Below are positions 1-9,424 of a stretch of DNA of 64,000 nt, in pieces. Every line of letters begins with the position of its first letter. Position 1 is the stretch's first letter. Source of the stretch: Hyphomicrobiales bacterium (lineage in GTDB: Bacteria; Pseudomonadota; Alphaproteobacteria; Rhizobiales; Rhizobiaceae); NCBI GenBank assembly GCA_900471515.1, contig UCFC01000024.1, positions 1 through 64,000 on the forward strand. The letters run 5' to 3'. The translations under genes and the position numbers were made by a program. The notes under the pieces are model-generated. The model searched no databases, was not told the origin of the DNA, and was given only the letters and a program-made list of their open reading frames with translations.

Positions 1-235
1 ATTTTTGTAACAGGTTGATTTTGCTTACAGTTTTATTGCCCTCTCGCAAAAGGAGGAGTTCTTCGTTCAAAATCACCCCGTCTCGGACCGATTTAGATCG
101 ATTCCGGTCATGCGACGTCGGCTTCAGATGTTTTCTTAATATGGGCGGCCACGGGGCCAATTTCCAGAGCGCTTGCCTCGACCGTCCCAATCGGTAGTTT
201 GACACGCATATATCCATGCCTCTGGAGAGTTCGGA
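1..235. other. intergenic, no gene recognised
   Basis: I find no convincing gene here. A 60-codon open frame at 15-197 has low-complexity Arg/Ser-rich content and no ribosome binding site, so I do not call it. The right end holds the ribosome binding site GGAGAG at about 224-229 for the following gene. A TTGACA hexamer at 199-204 lies too close to that start for an ordinary -10 element and is probably chance. The left end may carry the 5' flank of a gene outside the window. Confidence 0.5.
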
Positions 236-1183
236 ATGCTTGTCCTCGATGAAGATCAGACCCGGTCGGCGCTGCCTTGGGCGCAGCTTATCGATGCGAT
301 CGAGGCGATGTTTCGAAGCGGCTGCGTCATGCCCGTGCGCCACCATCACGATATGGAGGTTCCGGGAGAGGAGAACGCCACCCTGCTGCTGATGCCGGCC
401 TGGCTTCCCGGGCGATATGCGGGCATCAAGACCGTTTCCGTGCTTCCGGGGAATGTCCGCCGCAGCCTGCCTGCGATCTTCGGGACCTATCTGCTTTCTT
501 CTGCGGCGACCGGACAGATGCTGGCCGTCATCGAGGGCGGAGAATTGACGGCGCGGCGGACGGCGGCGACCTCGGCCCTTGCGTCGCGCTACCTTTCCCG
601 GCCGGACGCAGAGGAAATGCTGGTCTGCGGTACCGGGCGGCTTTCACTCAACCTCATGCAGGCGCACGGGATCGTCAGGCCGATCCGGCGCTACCGCATC
701 TGGGGACGCAATAGCGAAGCGGCGGCGAGAGCGGCGGCGGAGGCCCGGGCACTCGGCCTGCCGGCCGAACCGGTGCGCGATATCGAAGCGGCGGCAAGAA
801 CTGCCGACATCATTTCCTGCGCGACGCTTTCCAGCGAGCCGCTTGTTCACGGCGAATGGCTAAAGCCGGGTGCCCATCTCGACCTCGTCGGCGCCTTTAA
901 GCCCGGCATGCGCGAGAGCGACGATGCGGCCGTGCTGCGCTGCGCCGTCTATGTCGACACGAGGGCCGGCGCGCTGAGCGAAGGCGGCGACATCGTTCAA
1001 CCCTTGAAGAGCGGCCTGCTGAAAGAGAGCGACATACGCGGCGAGTTGGCGGAACTGGTATCCGGTGCCTGCGACGGGCGCAAAGATGCGCAAGAGATGA
1101 CCCTCTTCAAGTCCGTCGGCGCAGCGCTCGAGGACCTGGCCGCTGCCATCCTTGCCTATGAAATGGTCACAGGCCGAAAGTGA
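236..1183 (+). CDS. ornithine cyclodeaminase / mu-crystallin family protein
   Basis: This 315-residue protein has the length and layout of the ornithine cyclodeaminase/mu-crystallin family, NAD(P)-dependent cytosolic enzymes that deaminate or reduce amino and imino acids. The family dimerisation half comes first, followed by a Rossmann half with a glycine-rich loop near residues 130-137 (VCGTGRLS) and the downstream ADIISCAT segment. ATG is preceded by GGAGAG about 6 nt upstream. The substrate cannot be read from sequence. Ornithine cyclodeaminase, pyrroline-2-carboxylate reductase and opine-type dehydrogenases all belong here, and the neighbours (a helicase downstream) do not help. Its stop overlaps the first codons of the helicase frame. 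Confidence 0.8.
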   Translation: MLVLDEDQTRSALPWAQLIDAIEAMFRSGCVMPVRHHHDMEVPGEENATLLLMPAWLPGRYAGIKTVSVLPGNVRRSLPAIFGTYLLSSAATGQMLAVIEGGELTARRTAATSALASRYLSRPDAEEMLVCGTGRLSLNLMQAHGIVRPIRRYRIWGRNSEAAARAAAEARALGLPAEPVRDIEAAARTADIISCATLSSEPLVHGEWLKPGAHLDLVGAFKPGMRESDDAAVLRCAVYVDTRAGALSEGGDIVQPLKSGLLKESDIRGELAELVSGACDGRKDAQEMTLFKSVGAALEDLAAAILAYEMVTGRK

Positions 1184-1188
1184 AAACC

Positions 1189-3645
1189 ATGCCTTCTTTG
1201 CCGGAGCTTCCGGTTTCGCATGTGCTGTCCGATATCGGCGCAGCGCTGGGCAAGCAAAAGCGCGCCGTGCTTTCGGCCCCTCCGGGTGCCGGCAAGACGA
1301 CGCTCGTGCCGCTTCATCTGCTTGGCGAGGCCTGGCGCGGCGAGGGGAAGATCATCCTGCTGGAGCCCCGCCGGCTGGCGGCGCGCGCCGCGGCAAGCCG
1401 CATGGCGTCCCTGCTTGGGGAGCAGGTGGGCGAAACGGTCGGCTACCGCATGCGCCTGGACAACAGGATATCGGCCAAGACGCGGATCGAGGTCGTCACC
1501 GAGGGCGTCTTTGCCCGTATGATCCTTGATGATCCCGAACTCTCCGGCGTCTCCACCGTGATCTTCGACGAATTCCACGAGCGGTCGCTGGATGCCGATT
1601 TCGGCCTTGCCCTGGCGCTCGACGTTCAATCGGCGCTTCGCGATGACCTGCGTATCCTTGTGATGTCGGCAACCCTTGATGTGGAGCGGGTCGCCGCGCT
1701 GCTTGACCACCCGCCTGTTATCGAAAGCATGGGACGCAGCTTTCCGATCGATATCCGCTATCAGGACCGGCCCGGTGGCGAGCGGATCGAAGATGCGATG
1801 GTGCGGGCCATCGTCGATTCACACGCCGGCGAATCCGGCTCGATCCTCGCCTTCCTTCCTGGTCAGGCGGAGATCACCCGGACGGCAGAGCGGCTGGAAG
1901 GGCGGTTCGGAACCGAGACGCTGATTGCGCCGCTCTACGGCAATCTCAGCCAGAAGGAGCAGGATGCGGCGATCCGCCCTGCGGCACCCGGCACACGCAA
2001 AATCGTGCTGGCGACCTCGATTGCCGAAACCTCGATCACCATCGACGGCGTGCGGATCGTGATCGACAGCGGGCTGCAGCGATTGTCGGTCTTCGAGGCA
2101 TCGACGGGCATCACGCGGCTGGAAACCGTGCGCGTCTCGCGCGCTTCTGCCGACCAGCGCGCCGGCCGCGCGGGACGAACAGAGCCCGGCATCGCCATCC
2201 GTCTCTGGCACCCGGGGCAGACGGCGGCACTTCCGGCCTTCACGCCGCCACAGATTCTTTCGAGCGATCTTTCCGGCCTCGTGCTCGATCTTGCCCACTG
2301 GGGCGTTCAGGATGCGAAATCGCTCGCCTTTGTCGACCAGCCCCCGGAGGCGACGATCAGGGAAGCACGCGCGCTACTGGCGCAACTCGGGGCGCTGGAC
2401 AAGGACGGTGCGCTGACGGCGCGGGGAAAGCTGATGCGCGACCTCGCCCTGCCGCCACGGCTCGCTGGGATGGTGGTTTCGGCCGGCGAATCGGGACATG
2501 CCAGGGATGCGGCACTGATATCCGTGCTGCTGACCGAGCAGGGGCTCGGCGGCACCAGTGTCGATCTGGAAGAGCGGCTGCGCCGGTTCAAAGGTGAAAG
2601 AGGCGAAAGGGCCGAGGCTTCAAGACGGCTGGCGGGAAGGCTCTCCGAAGGCCTCGACAGGGTTTCGAGTACCGAACCCGCGCTTGCAGGAAGGCTTCTG
2701 CTGCATGCGTTCCCGGATCGCATCGCCCTCCAGCGCGGCGCGCGCGGGCGGTATGTCATGGCGAACGGCCGGGGTGCCGAGCTTGCGGAAACCGAGCGGC
2801 TGGCCGGCAGCCAGATGCTGGTGATTGCCGATCTGACAGGTCGGGCCGCGCAGGGGAGAATTCTGGCGGCAGCGGAAATCTCCCGTGCCGACATCGAGGC
2901 CGAACTGCCGGGCGAAATCCGGACGGACGACCAGACCTTTTTCGACAGGCAGAGCCGGCAGGTGCGGGCACGCCGGGCCACAAGACTCGGTGCGATCGTT
3001 TTCGAGGAAGCGCCGCTTCCGCGCCCATCGGGCGAGGCGGCGGTGCGGGCGCTGGCGCAAGGATTGCAGGAACTGGGGCTCGATCCGCTTCCCTTTTCCA
3101 AGGAGGCTCTGCAGCTTCGCGAGCGAATCGGCTTCCTGCATCGGACGATCGGCGAGCCATGGCCCGATATGAGCGACGAAGCACTGCTCGGCCGCATGGA
3201 AGACTGGTTCATTCCGTTCCAGACGGATGCGCGAGGGCTTTCGGATATTTCCGCTTCCGGCCTTTCCAACGGGTTGATGGCACTCGTGCCGCACGATCTG
3301 CAGCGCGATCTCGCACGCCTTGCACCGACACATTTCGAGGCGCCGACGGGACAGCGTCATGCGATCCAGTATGACGGCGAGGAGCCGACGCTGACAATCC
3401 GGGTACAAGAGCTCTTCGGCCTCAAGCAGCACCCGGCGGTCGCGGGCGGGCGATTGCCCCTGCTACTGGAACTTACCTCGCCGGCCCACAGGCCGATCCA
3501 GACGACCCGCGACCTGCCGGGTTTCTGGGCAGGTTCGTGGAAGGATGTGCGGGCGGACATGCGGGGGCGCTATCCGAGACATCCCTGGCCGGAAAAACCC
3601 GACGAAGCGGCGCCGACGACACGGGCAAAGCCGCGTGGTACATGA
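1189..3645 (+). CDS. hrpB: ATP-dependent helicase HrpB
   Basis: DEAH-box superfamily 2 helicase of the HrpB type, about 818 residues, the usual length. The Walker A segment PPGAGKTT lies near residue 26 and motif II is the variant DEFHER. Motif VI (SADQRAGRAGRTEPG) is followed by the HA2-like region and the HrpB C-terminal domain. The cellular RNA or RNP substrate of HrpB is not well defined in bacteria. The ATG at 1189 is chosen over an in-frame GTG at 1180 that overlaps the preceding stop; neither has a strong ribosome binding site. The gene probably shares a transcript with the upstream cyclodeaminase-like gene. Confidence 0.9.
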   Translation: MPSLPELPVSHVLSDIGAALGKQKRAVLSAPPGAGKTTLVPLHLLGEAWRGEGKIILLEPRRLAARAAASRMASLLGEQVGETVGYRMRLDNRISAKTRIEVVTEGVFARMILDDPELSGVSTVIFDEFHERSLDADFGLALALDVQSALRDDLRILVMSATLDVERVAALLDHPPVIESMGRSFPIDIRYQDRPGGERIEDAMVRAIVDSHAGESGSILAFLPGQAEITRTAERLEGRFGTETLIAPLYGNLSQKEQDAAIRPAAPGTRKIVLATSIAETSITIDGVRIVIDSGLQRLSVFEASTGITRLETVRVSRASADQRAGRAGRTEPGIAIRLWHPGQTAALPAFTPPQILSSDLSGLVLDLAHWGVQDAKSLAFVDQPPEATIREARALLAQLGALDKDGALTARGKLMRDLALPPRLAGMVVSAGESGHARDAALISVLLTEQGLGGTSVDLEERLRRFKGERGERAEASRRLAGRLSEGLDRVSSTEPALAGRLLLHAFPDRIALQRGARGRYVMANGRGAELAETERLAGSQMLVIADLTGRAAQGRILAAAEISRADIEAELPGEIRTDDQTFFDRQSRQVRARRATRLGAIVFEEAPLPRPSGEAAVRALAQGLQELGLDPLPFSKEALQLRERIGFLHRTIGEPWPDMSDEALLGRMEDWFIPFQTDARGLSDISASGLSNGLMALVPHDLQRDLARLAPTHFEAPTGQRHAIQYDGEEPTLTIRVQELFGLKQHPAVAGGRLPLLLELTSPAHRPIQTTRDLPGFWAGSWKDVRADMRGRYPRHPWPEKPDEAAPTTRAKPRGT

Positions 3646-3654
3646 TCCACAGGC

Positions 3655-3764
3655 CCGGAGCGTGATGCGTCGATCCGGACGCACAGGGATGCCCGAACCC
3701 CTTTGAATCTGCGTATCAGCCTTGCCGAAAATCGATTCCGATTTTCCGGCCGATGCTGTAGGAG
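3655..3764. repeat. palindromic intergenic element (RIME-like)
   Basis: The spacer between hrpB and actS holds two inverted repeats. One is TGCGTC at 3666-3671 pairing with GACGCA at 3678-3683. The other is GAAAATCG at 3727-3734 pairing with CGATTTTC at 3739-3746 around a 4-nt loop. Rhizobiaceae genomes carry families of short intergenic mosaic elements built of such palindromes (RIME elements), and this one resembles them. I cannot confirm family membership or copy number from one window. Confidence 0.4.
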
Positions 3765-3770
3765 TATGGC

Positions 3771-5081
3771 GTGATCGAGAAGGTTGAAATCCAGACGCAG
3801 GAAGACAGGCTGAGCAGCCGCCGGTTGCGCTTGCAGACTTTGGTGCGCTTGCGATGGCTGGCCGTCATCGGCCAGGCGGTGACGGTCTTTATTGTCGCCT
3901 TTCTTTTGAAATTTCCCCTGCCGCTGGTTGCGAGCTGCTCGTTGATTGCGGCCCTTGCCTGGGTGAATTTCTATCTGACGATCCGCTATCCGCCGACCCA
4001 CCGGCTTGAGCCGCCTGCCGCTTTCGCGCTCCTGGGTTTCGACCTTCTGCAGCTTTGTGCGCTGCTTTTCATTACCGGCGGTCTTGCCAATCCCTTTGCG
4101 GCACTGGTCTGCGTTCCCGTCATCATTTCCTTCGCATCACAGCCGATCCGCTACAGCACGGCACTGATCGGCTTTGCGATGGTCTGCATTACCGTGCTCG
4201 CCTTCTCGCCCTTTCCGCTTCCGTGGTTCGACGGGATGGAGATCAACGTGCACAATGTCATGCAGTTCGGCGTCTGGTGTTCGATCGCTTCCACCATGGC
4301 CTTTGCCGCCTTCTATGCCTACCGGGTGTCGATGGAAGCGAGCCAGCTTGCCGACGCGCTGGCGGCGACGGAGCTGGTGCTGCAGCGGGAGAAACATCTT
4401 TCCCAGCTCGACGGGCTGGCGGCCGCTGCAGCCCATGAACTCGGCACGCCGCTTGCCACGATCAGCGTCGTTGCCAAGGAAATGGAGCGCGAACTCAAGG
4501 ACGACGACCGGTTCCGCGAGGACGTCCAGCTTCTGCGCAGCCAGAGCGAGCGCTGCCGCGACATCCTTCGCCGGCTGACGACACTCTCCGCGGAGGGCGA
4601 GGCGCATATGCGACGGCTGCCTCTCTCCTCGATGATGGAGGAAATCGTCGCGCCGCATCGCGAATTCGGCATCAATCTGGAACTGGTGGAAAAGAGCCCG
4701 CGCAAGGGCGAGCCTGTTACCGACCGCAATGCCGGCATCATGTACGGGCTCGGCAATCTGATCGAGAACGCCATCGACTACGCGCGCGAGAAGGTGACGG
4801 TCACGGTCGAGCACGATCACGAAAAGGTGCTCATCGTCATCGAAGACGACGGCAATGGATATGCACCCGACATTCTGACGCGGATCGGCGAACCCTATGT
4901 CACCAAACGGCAGAAGGAAGATACGGCCGGAGGCCTGGGATTGGGGCTTTTCATCGCCAAGACGCTGCTGGAACGCTCCGGCGCATCCTTGGTTTTCGAA
5001 AACCGCGATCCGGAAAACGCCGGCGCTCGCATTCGAATCGAATGGCCGCGCGTATTGATCGACGCAAATTCGACAAAATGA
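3771..5081 (+). CDS. actS: redox-responsive sensor histidine kinase ActS (RegB/PrrB family)
   Basis: Membrane sensor kinase of the RegB/PrrB/ActS family, 436 residues. Six predicted transmembrane segments fill residues 25-185. The family quinone-binding motif GGLANPF starts near residue 103. The H-box AAAAHELGTPLATI places the phospho-acceptor at His222, and the redox-active cysteine of the family is present at about Cys262 (SERCRDIL). The ATP-binding N and G boxes follow (LGNLIENA, GGLGLGLFI). RegB-type kinases control energy, carbon and nitrogen metabolism in response to the quinone pool. Translation must start at GTG 3771, because the nearby ATG frame stops at once; TAGGAG lies just upstream. 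The cognate regulator follows 67 nt downstream. Confidence 0.93.
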   Translation: MIEKVEIQTQEDRLSSRRLRLQTLVRLRWLAVIGQAVTVFIVAFLLKFPLPLVASCSLIAALAWVNFYLTIRYPPTHRLEPPAAFALLGFDLLQLCALLFITGGLANPFAALVCVPVIISFASQPIRYSTALIGFAMVCITVLAFSPFPLPWFDGMEINVHNVMQFGVWCSIASTMAFAAFYAYRVSMEASQLADALAATELVLQREKHLSQLDGLAAAAAHELGTPLATISVVAKEMERELKDDDRFREDVQLLRSQSERCRDILRRLTTLSAEGEAHMRRLPLSSMMEEIVAPHREFGINLELVEKSPRKGEPVTDRNAGIMYGLGNLIENAIDYAREKVTVTVEHDHEKVLIVIEDDGNGYAPDILTRIGEPYVTKRQKEDTAGGLGLGLFIAKTLLERSGASLVFENRDPENAGARIRIEWPRVLIDANSTK

Positions 5082-5148
5082 CTTTGTGGGCATAAACAGG
5101 ATAGAGCGGTTGACGCATTTTAGACATTCAACCGCCGGGACCGTAGCG

Positions 5149-5727
5149 ATGACAGACCAGAACCACGAGATTTCCGCCGGCTCCAATGCGGAGCATATCG
5201 GGCCTGACCCGAGCCTGCTGATCGTCGATGACGACGGCCCCTTCCTGCGGCGCCTGGCACGCGCCATGGAGGCACGCGGCTTTCATGTGGAAACGGCCGA
5301 ATCGGTGGCGGAGGGCGTGGCAAAGTCCAAGGGCCGGCCGCCGAAATATGCCGTGGTCGATCTGAGGCTCGGCGACGGCAACGGCCTCGACGTTATCGAG
5401 GCGATCCGCCAGCGGCGCGACGACACGCGAATCATCGTGCTGACCGGCTACGGAAATATCGCCACCGCCGTGACGGCGGTGAAGCTTGGGGCTGTGGACT
5501 ACCTGGCGAAACCTGCCGATGCCGACGATGTGTTTGCCGCGCTCACGCAGCGGCCGGGGGAAAAGGCGGAACTGCCGGAAAACCCCATGTCGGCCGACCG
5601 CGTGCGCTGGGAACATATCCAGCGCGTTTACGAAATGTGCGAGCGCAACGTCTCGGAAACCGCGCGCCGGCTCAACATGCATCGCCGCACGCTGCAGCGC
5701 ATCCTCGCCAAACGCGCACCGAAATAA
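5149..5727 (+). CDS. actR: response regulator ActR (RegA/PrrA family)
   Basis: Response regulator of 192 residues, partner of the upstream ActS kinase. The receiver domain has the acidic pocket VDDD at residues 26-29, the phospho-acceptor Asp71 and the conserved Lys in LAKPADADD. The C-terminal Fis-type helix-turn-helix ends in HRRTLQRILAKRAPK, nearly invariant in RegA/PrrA/ActR. It acts as a cytoplasmic DNA-binding regulator of redox, CO2 and nitrogen fixation and acid tolerance genes in relatives. I chose the ATG at 5149 because the protein then begins like other ActR proteins; an in-frame GTG at 5086 would add 21 unlikely residues. The stop abuts the stop of the convergent mmcB gene. Confidence 0.93.
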   Translation: MTDQNHEISAGSNAEHIGPDPSLLIVDDDGPFLRRLARAMEARGFHVETAESVAEGVAKSKGRPPKYAVVDLRLGDGNGLDVIEAIRQRRDDTRIIVLTGYGNIATAVTAVKLGAVDYLAKPADADDVFAALTQRPGEKAELPENPMSADRVRWEHIQRVYEMCERNVSETARRLNMHRRTLQRILAKRAPK

Positions 5728-6222
5728 CTACACGTCGTCGACGTTGAATGGCTTTCCGTTTGCCCATTCGGCCATCATCAGCCGCTGCGCGGCCGTACGC
5801 GAGAAGTTGAGCGTCACCGCCTTGCGGGTCGCTGGCGGCAGGCGGTGTTCCGGCGCTTCACGCAGCATATGCGCCCCGTAACCATCCGATAGAAAAAGGC
5901 CGCATTCCTGCGGGAAGATATCGAGCGGCACATCCTTGTGCGTCGCGAAGAACAACCGGTCGCAATGCAGGCGGTAGTCCGGCCATTTGCGATCGACCTT
6001 GAAGTCCTCGATCGACGTCTTGATCTCGATGATCCAGACCTCTCCCTTTTCAGAGATCGTAATCAGGTCGGCCCGGCGGCCGCTTGCCAGCGGCAGTTCC
6101 GGCAACACCGCGTGACGCATGTCGTGAAGCAGGATCTGCATGCCACGACGCACCATCATGGCCCTGTCCGATTGCCGGCCATCGATTAACGGATTGTTAT
6201 TATAAACGCTCAAAATCGTCAT
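5728..6222 (-). CDS. mmcB: MmcB family DNA repair protein
   Basis: This 164-residue cytosolic protein matches the MmcB family (formerly DUF1052) of alphaproteobacteria. In Caulobacter mmcB is a DNA-damage gene whose loss causes mitomycin C sensitivity. The core looks like a PD-(D/E)XK-type nuclease fold: RRADLITISEKGEVWIIEIK has the Asp and the Glu-x-Lys signature near residues 50-68. I infer a nuclease-like activity from that pattern. The gene is convergent with actR, with stop codons adjacent, and diverges from the L,D-transpeptidase gene. Whether it is LexA-controlled cannot be decided; I saw no clear SOS box in the 183-nt upstream spacer. Confidence 0.82.
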   Translation of the reverse strand: MTILSVYNNNPLIDGRQSDRAMMVRRGMQILLHDMRHAVLPELPLASGRRADLITISEKGEVWIIEIKTSIEDFKVDRKWPDYRLHCDRLFFATHKDVPLDIFPQECGLFLSDGYGAHMLREAPEHRLPPATRKAVTLNFSRTAAQRLMMAEWANGKPFNVDDV

Positions 6223-6405
6223 GGATAACCATCAAGTGGGGTTGGCCGTTGTTGCAAAAAAGCCATGCGCTTTTAATTTGCGGCGCAGATGGATTTTGTC
6301 GCACCGCAGCAGCCTTGCAAAGGCAAAGTTAATCGAAAATAAACCATAAGTAACGATGGTCGAAAGACTGTCCCTTCTTGCCCCAACACCCTTCACGAGT
6401 CATCC

Positions 6406-7089
6406 ATGCGCATCCGCAATGCATTCCCTGTATTTGGCCTGCTGGCGACCCTGGCACTGGCCGGCTGCTCCACGACGTCCGAAACCGCGTCCGTCAATGA
6501 CAAGGGCGCAGGTCCGACCGTTCAGACGGCACAAATCTTCAACGACGCCTATGGCGTAACCTCGGATGCCGGATACTCCCTGCCGGCAATCCCGATCGAC
6601 CGCGTCAAGCCGGAGTTCCGCCGCCAGATCGTCAGCTACCAGAGCGACGAACGTCCCGGCACGATCATCGTCAACACGCGCGAGCGTCACCTTTATTACA
6701 TCCTGCCCGGCGGCAAGGCTGTCCGCTACGGCATCGGCGTCGGCAAGCAGGGCTTCGCATGGTCCGGCACGGCCTATGTCGCCTGGAAGCAGGAATGGCC
6801 GAACTGGCATCCGCCGAAGGAAATGGCTGCCCGCCGTCCTGAGATCGCCAAGTATGTCGAAGACGGCATGGGTCCCGGCCTCACCAATCCGCTCGGCGCA
6901 CGCGCCATGTATCTCTTCAACGAGCAGGGCCAGGACACGCTCTTCCGCCTGCATGGCACTCCGGAATGGGCCTCGATCGGCACCGCCGCTTCCTCCGGCT
7001 GCATCCGCCTGATGAACCAGGACGTCATCGATCTCTACAACCGCGTCCGCCCGGGCAAGACCACCTCCAAGGTCATCGTTATCCAGTAG
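6406..7089 (+). CDS. L,D-transpeptidase (YkuD) lipoprotein
   Basis: Secreted cell-wall enzyme of 227 residues. The N-terminus is a lipoprotein signal with lipobox LAGC, so lipidation is expected at Cys21. The YkuD domain covers roughly residues 85-227 and carries the catalytic signature HGTPEWASIGTAASSGCIRL with the nucleophile at Cys199. Such enzymes form 3-3 cross-links in peptidoglycan or attach proteins to it. Rhizobiales have many paralogues, and the exact role of this copy is not readable. It is a single-gene unit ending in the strong hairpin at 7111-7148, shared with the convergent malate synthase gene. Confidence 0.9.
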   Translation: MRIRNAFPVFGLLATLALAGCSTTSETASVNDKGAGPTVQTAQIFNDAYGVTSDAGYSLPAIPIDRVKPEFRRQIVSYQSDERPGTIIVNTRERHLYYILPGGKAVRYGIGVGKQGFAWSGTAYVAWKQEWPNWHPPKEMAARRPEIAKYVEDGMGPGLTNPLGARAMYLFNEQGQDTLFRLHGTPEWASIGTAASSGCIRLMNQDVIDLYNRVRPGKTTSKVIVIQ

Positions 7090-7106
7090 GTACAGGCTGA
7101 ATTCGG

Positions 7107-7151
7107 TATAAAAAAGGCCGCCGGACTTTCGGGTCCGGCGGCCTTTTTTTG
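7107..7151. terminator. bidirectional rho-independent terminator
   Basis: A perfect 16-bp stem pairs 7111-7126 with 7133-7148 around a 6-nt loop. An A-run on the left arm and a T-run on the right arm let it end transcripts from either side: the L,D-transpeptidase gene on the plus strand and glcB on the minus strand. Confidence 0.92.
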
Positions 7152-7163
7152 CATCCGGCAGGA

Positions 7164-9335
7164 TCAGGCGCTCTGCTTTGCCTTGAGCTCGATGCGGCGG
7201 CGATGCAGGACCGGCTCGGTATAGCCGTTCGGCTGTTCCCTGCCCTTCAGGACAAGGTCGAGCGCTGCCTGGAAAGCGATCGAATCATCGAAATTACCAG
7301 CCATCCGGACGTAGGCCGGATCGCCGGCGTTCTGCTGGTCGACGACAGCGGCCATGCGCTTCATCGTTTCGACGATCTGCTCCTTCGTGACGATCTTGTG
7401 GTGCAGCCAGTTCGCCATGTGCTGGGCGGAAATGCGCAGCGTCGCGCGGTCTTCCATGAGGCCGACATTGTTGATGTCGGGCACCTTGGAGCAGCCGATG
7501 CCCTGATCGACCCAGCGCACGACATAACCGAGAATGCCCTGGGCATTGTTGTCGAGTTCGCGCTGGATTTCTTCCGCCGTCCAGTTCGGACGCACGGCAA
7601 CGGGCACCGAGAGAATATCGGAGAGCCTGGCGCGGGCGCGATCCTTCAGGCCGGCCTGCACCGTGGCGACATTGACCTGGTGATAGTGCGTGGCATGCAG
7701 GGTGGCGGCCGTCGGCGACGGCACCCAGGCGGTGTTGGCGCCGGCCTTCGGATGAGCAATCTTCTGCTCCAGCATGGCGGCCATCAGATCGGGCATCGCC
7801 CACATGCCCTTGCCGATCTGGGCATGGCCGGACAGGCCGCATTCCAGGCCGATATCGACATTCCAGTTTTCATAAGCGCCGATCCAGGCGGCCTGCTTCA
7901 TGTCGCCCTTGCGGATCATCGGGCCGGCTTCCATCGAGGTATGGATTTCATCGCCGGTGCGATCGAGGAAGCCGGTATTGACGAAGACGACGCGCTCGCG
8001 CGCTGCGCGGATGCATTCCTTGAGGTTGACGGTCGTACGACGCTCCTCGTCCATGATGCCCATCTTCATGGTGTTGCGCGCCATGCCGAGCGCATCCTCG
8101 ACGCGCGAAAAGATCTCCACGGCGAAGGCGACTTCTTCGGGACCATGCATCTTCGGTTTGACGACATACATGGAGCCCGTGCGCGAATTCTTCCGGCGCC
8201 CCGACGGGCCGACATCGTAGAGCGCGATCAGGCCCGTGATCATTGCATCCATGATACCCTCGGGCACCTCGTTGCCGTCGCGATCGACGATCGCCGGATT
8301 GGTCATGAGGTGGCCGACATTGCGCACCAGCATCAGGGAGCGACGGTGCAGCTCGAAAGTCTGGCCGCCCGGTGCCGTATAAGCGATATCGGGATTGAGC
8401 TTGCGGATGAAGGTGGAGCCGGCCTTGCTCACTTCCTCCTGCAGGTCGCCCTTCATGAGGCCTAGCCAGTTGCGGTAGACGACGACCTTGTCCTCGGCAT
8501 CGACAGCGGCGACGGAATCCTCGCAGTCCATGATCGTGGTGATGGCCGATTCCAGCCAGACGTCAGAAATATGGGCTGGGTCGCTCTTGCCGATCGGCGT
8601 CGAGGCGTCGAGCACGATCTCGATATGAATGCCGTTGTTCTTCAGGAGAACATGGGTCGGCGCATTGCCATCGCCACGATAGCCGGCAAAGTGTCCGGCA
8701 TCCTTCAGCCTCACGGCCTTGCCATCGACAGTAGCGATCGCGAGCGCACCGTCCTTGACGGCGAAGGAGCCGACATTCTTCCAGGAGCCGGTGTCGAGGG
8801 GGGCGGCGGAATCGAGGAAATCGCGCACCCAGGCAATGACCTTTTCGCCGCGCTTCGGATTGTAGCCCCTGCCCTTCTCCGCGCCATCCGTCTCCGGAAT
8901 CGCGTCAGTGCCGTAGAGCGCATCGTAGAGCGAGCCCCAGCGGGCATTGGCGGCATTCAACGCATAGCGGGCGTTCATGACGGGAACGACAAGCTGCGGC
9001 CCGGCGATCGAGGCAATTTCGGCATCGACGTTTTCGGTCGAAACCCGGAACTCGGGGCCTTCCGGCAAGAGATAGCCAATCTCCTTCAGGAAGGACTGGT
9101 AGGCGTCCATATCGGTGGGCGCGCCATTCTGGCGGTACCAGTCGTCGATCTTTGCCTGCAGATGATCGCGCTTCGACAGCAGCGCACGGTTCTTCGGCGC
9201 CAGATCGCGCACGATCGCCGCAAAATCGGCGAAGAACTTGTCCGCATCGATTGCAAGGCCCGGCAGCGCCTCTTTCACGAGGAAATCATGAAGGACGGCT
9301 TCGATGAAGAGACCATTCTTTTCAATGCGGCTCAT
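7164..9335 (-). CDS. glcB: malate synthase G
   Basis: Malate synthase isoform G, 723 residues, the full family length. It condenses glyoxylate with acetyl-CoA to give malate in the glyoxylate shunt and in glycolate use. Recognisable segments include the [17 protein letters not shown] acidic region ([14 protein letters not shown]), [10 protein letters not shown], the [17 protein letters not shown] region and the C-terminal [23 protein letters not shown] block containing the catalytic Asp. It appears monocistronic: a purine-rich ribosome binding site precedes the ATG and a shared terminator follows. No isocitrate lyase gene is next to it here. Confidence 0.95.
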   Translation of the reverse strand: MSRIEKNGLFIEAVLHDFLVKEALPGLAIDADKFFADFAAIVRDLAPKNRALLSKRDHLQAKIDDWYRQNGAPTDMDAYQSFLKEIGYLLPEGPEFRVSTENVDAEIASIAGPQLVVPVMNARYALNAANARWGSLYDALYGTDAIPETDGAEKGRGYNPKRGEKVIAWVRDFLDSAAPLDTGSWKNVGSFAVKDGALAIATVDGKAVRLKDAGHFAGYRGDGNAPTHVLLKNNGIHIEIVLDASTPIGKSDPAHISDVWLESAITTIMDCEDSVAAVDAEDKVVVYRNWLGLMKGDLQEEVSKAGSTFIRKLNPDIAYTAPGGQTFELHRRSLMLVRNVGHLMTNPAIVDRDGNEVPEGIMDAMITGLIALYDVGPSGRRKNSRTGSMYVVKPKMHGPEEVAFAVEIFSRVEDALGMARNTMKMGIMDEERRTTVNLKECIRAARERVVFVNTGFLDRTGDEIHTSMEAGPMIRKGDMKQAAWIGAYENWNVDIGLECGLSGHAQIGKGMWAMPDLMAAMLEQKIAHPKAGANTAWVPSPTAATLHATHYHQVNVATVQAGLKDRARARLSDILSVPVAVRPNWTAEEIQRELDNNAQGILGYVVRWVDQGIGCSKVPDINNVGLMEDRATLRISAQHMANWLHHKIVTKEQIVETMKRMAAVVDQQNAGDPAYVRMAGNFDDSIAFQAALDLVLKGREQPNGYTEPVLHRRRIELKAKQSA

Positions 9336-9424
9336 GCGGTGTCTCCCTTGCAGTGGCAGCTTTTTTCATGCTGCCACTTTGCCCGGCTTTCACTCACAGT
9401 CAATTCAGCAACAATTCGAAAGAT

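Noticed and set aside
15..197. 60-codon open frame at the left end
   Set aside because: Low-complexity product, no ribosome binding site, and no recognisable similarity.
7149..8465. 438-codon open frame opposite malate synthase
   Set aside because: It starts inside the shared terminator and mirrors glcB codons; no family signature.
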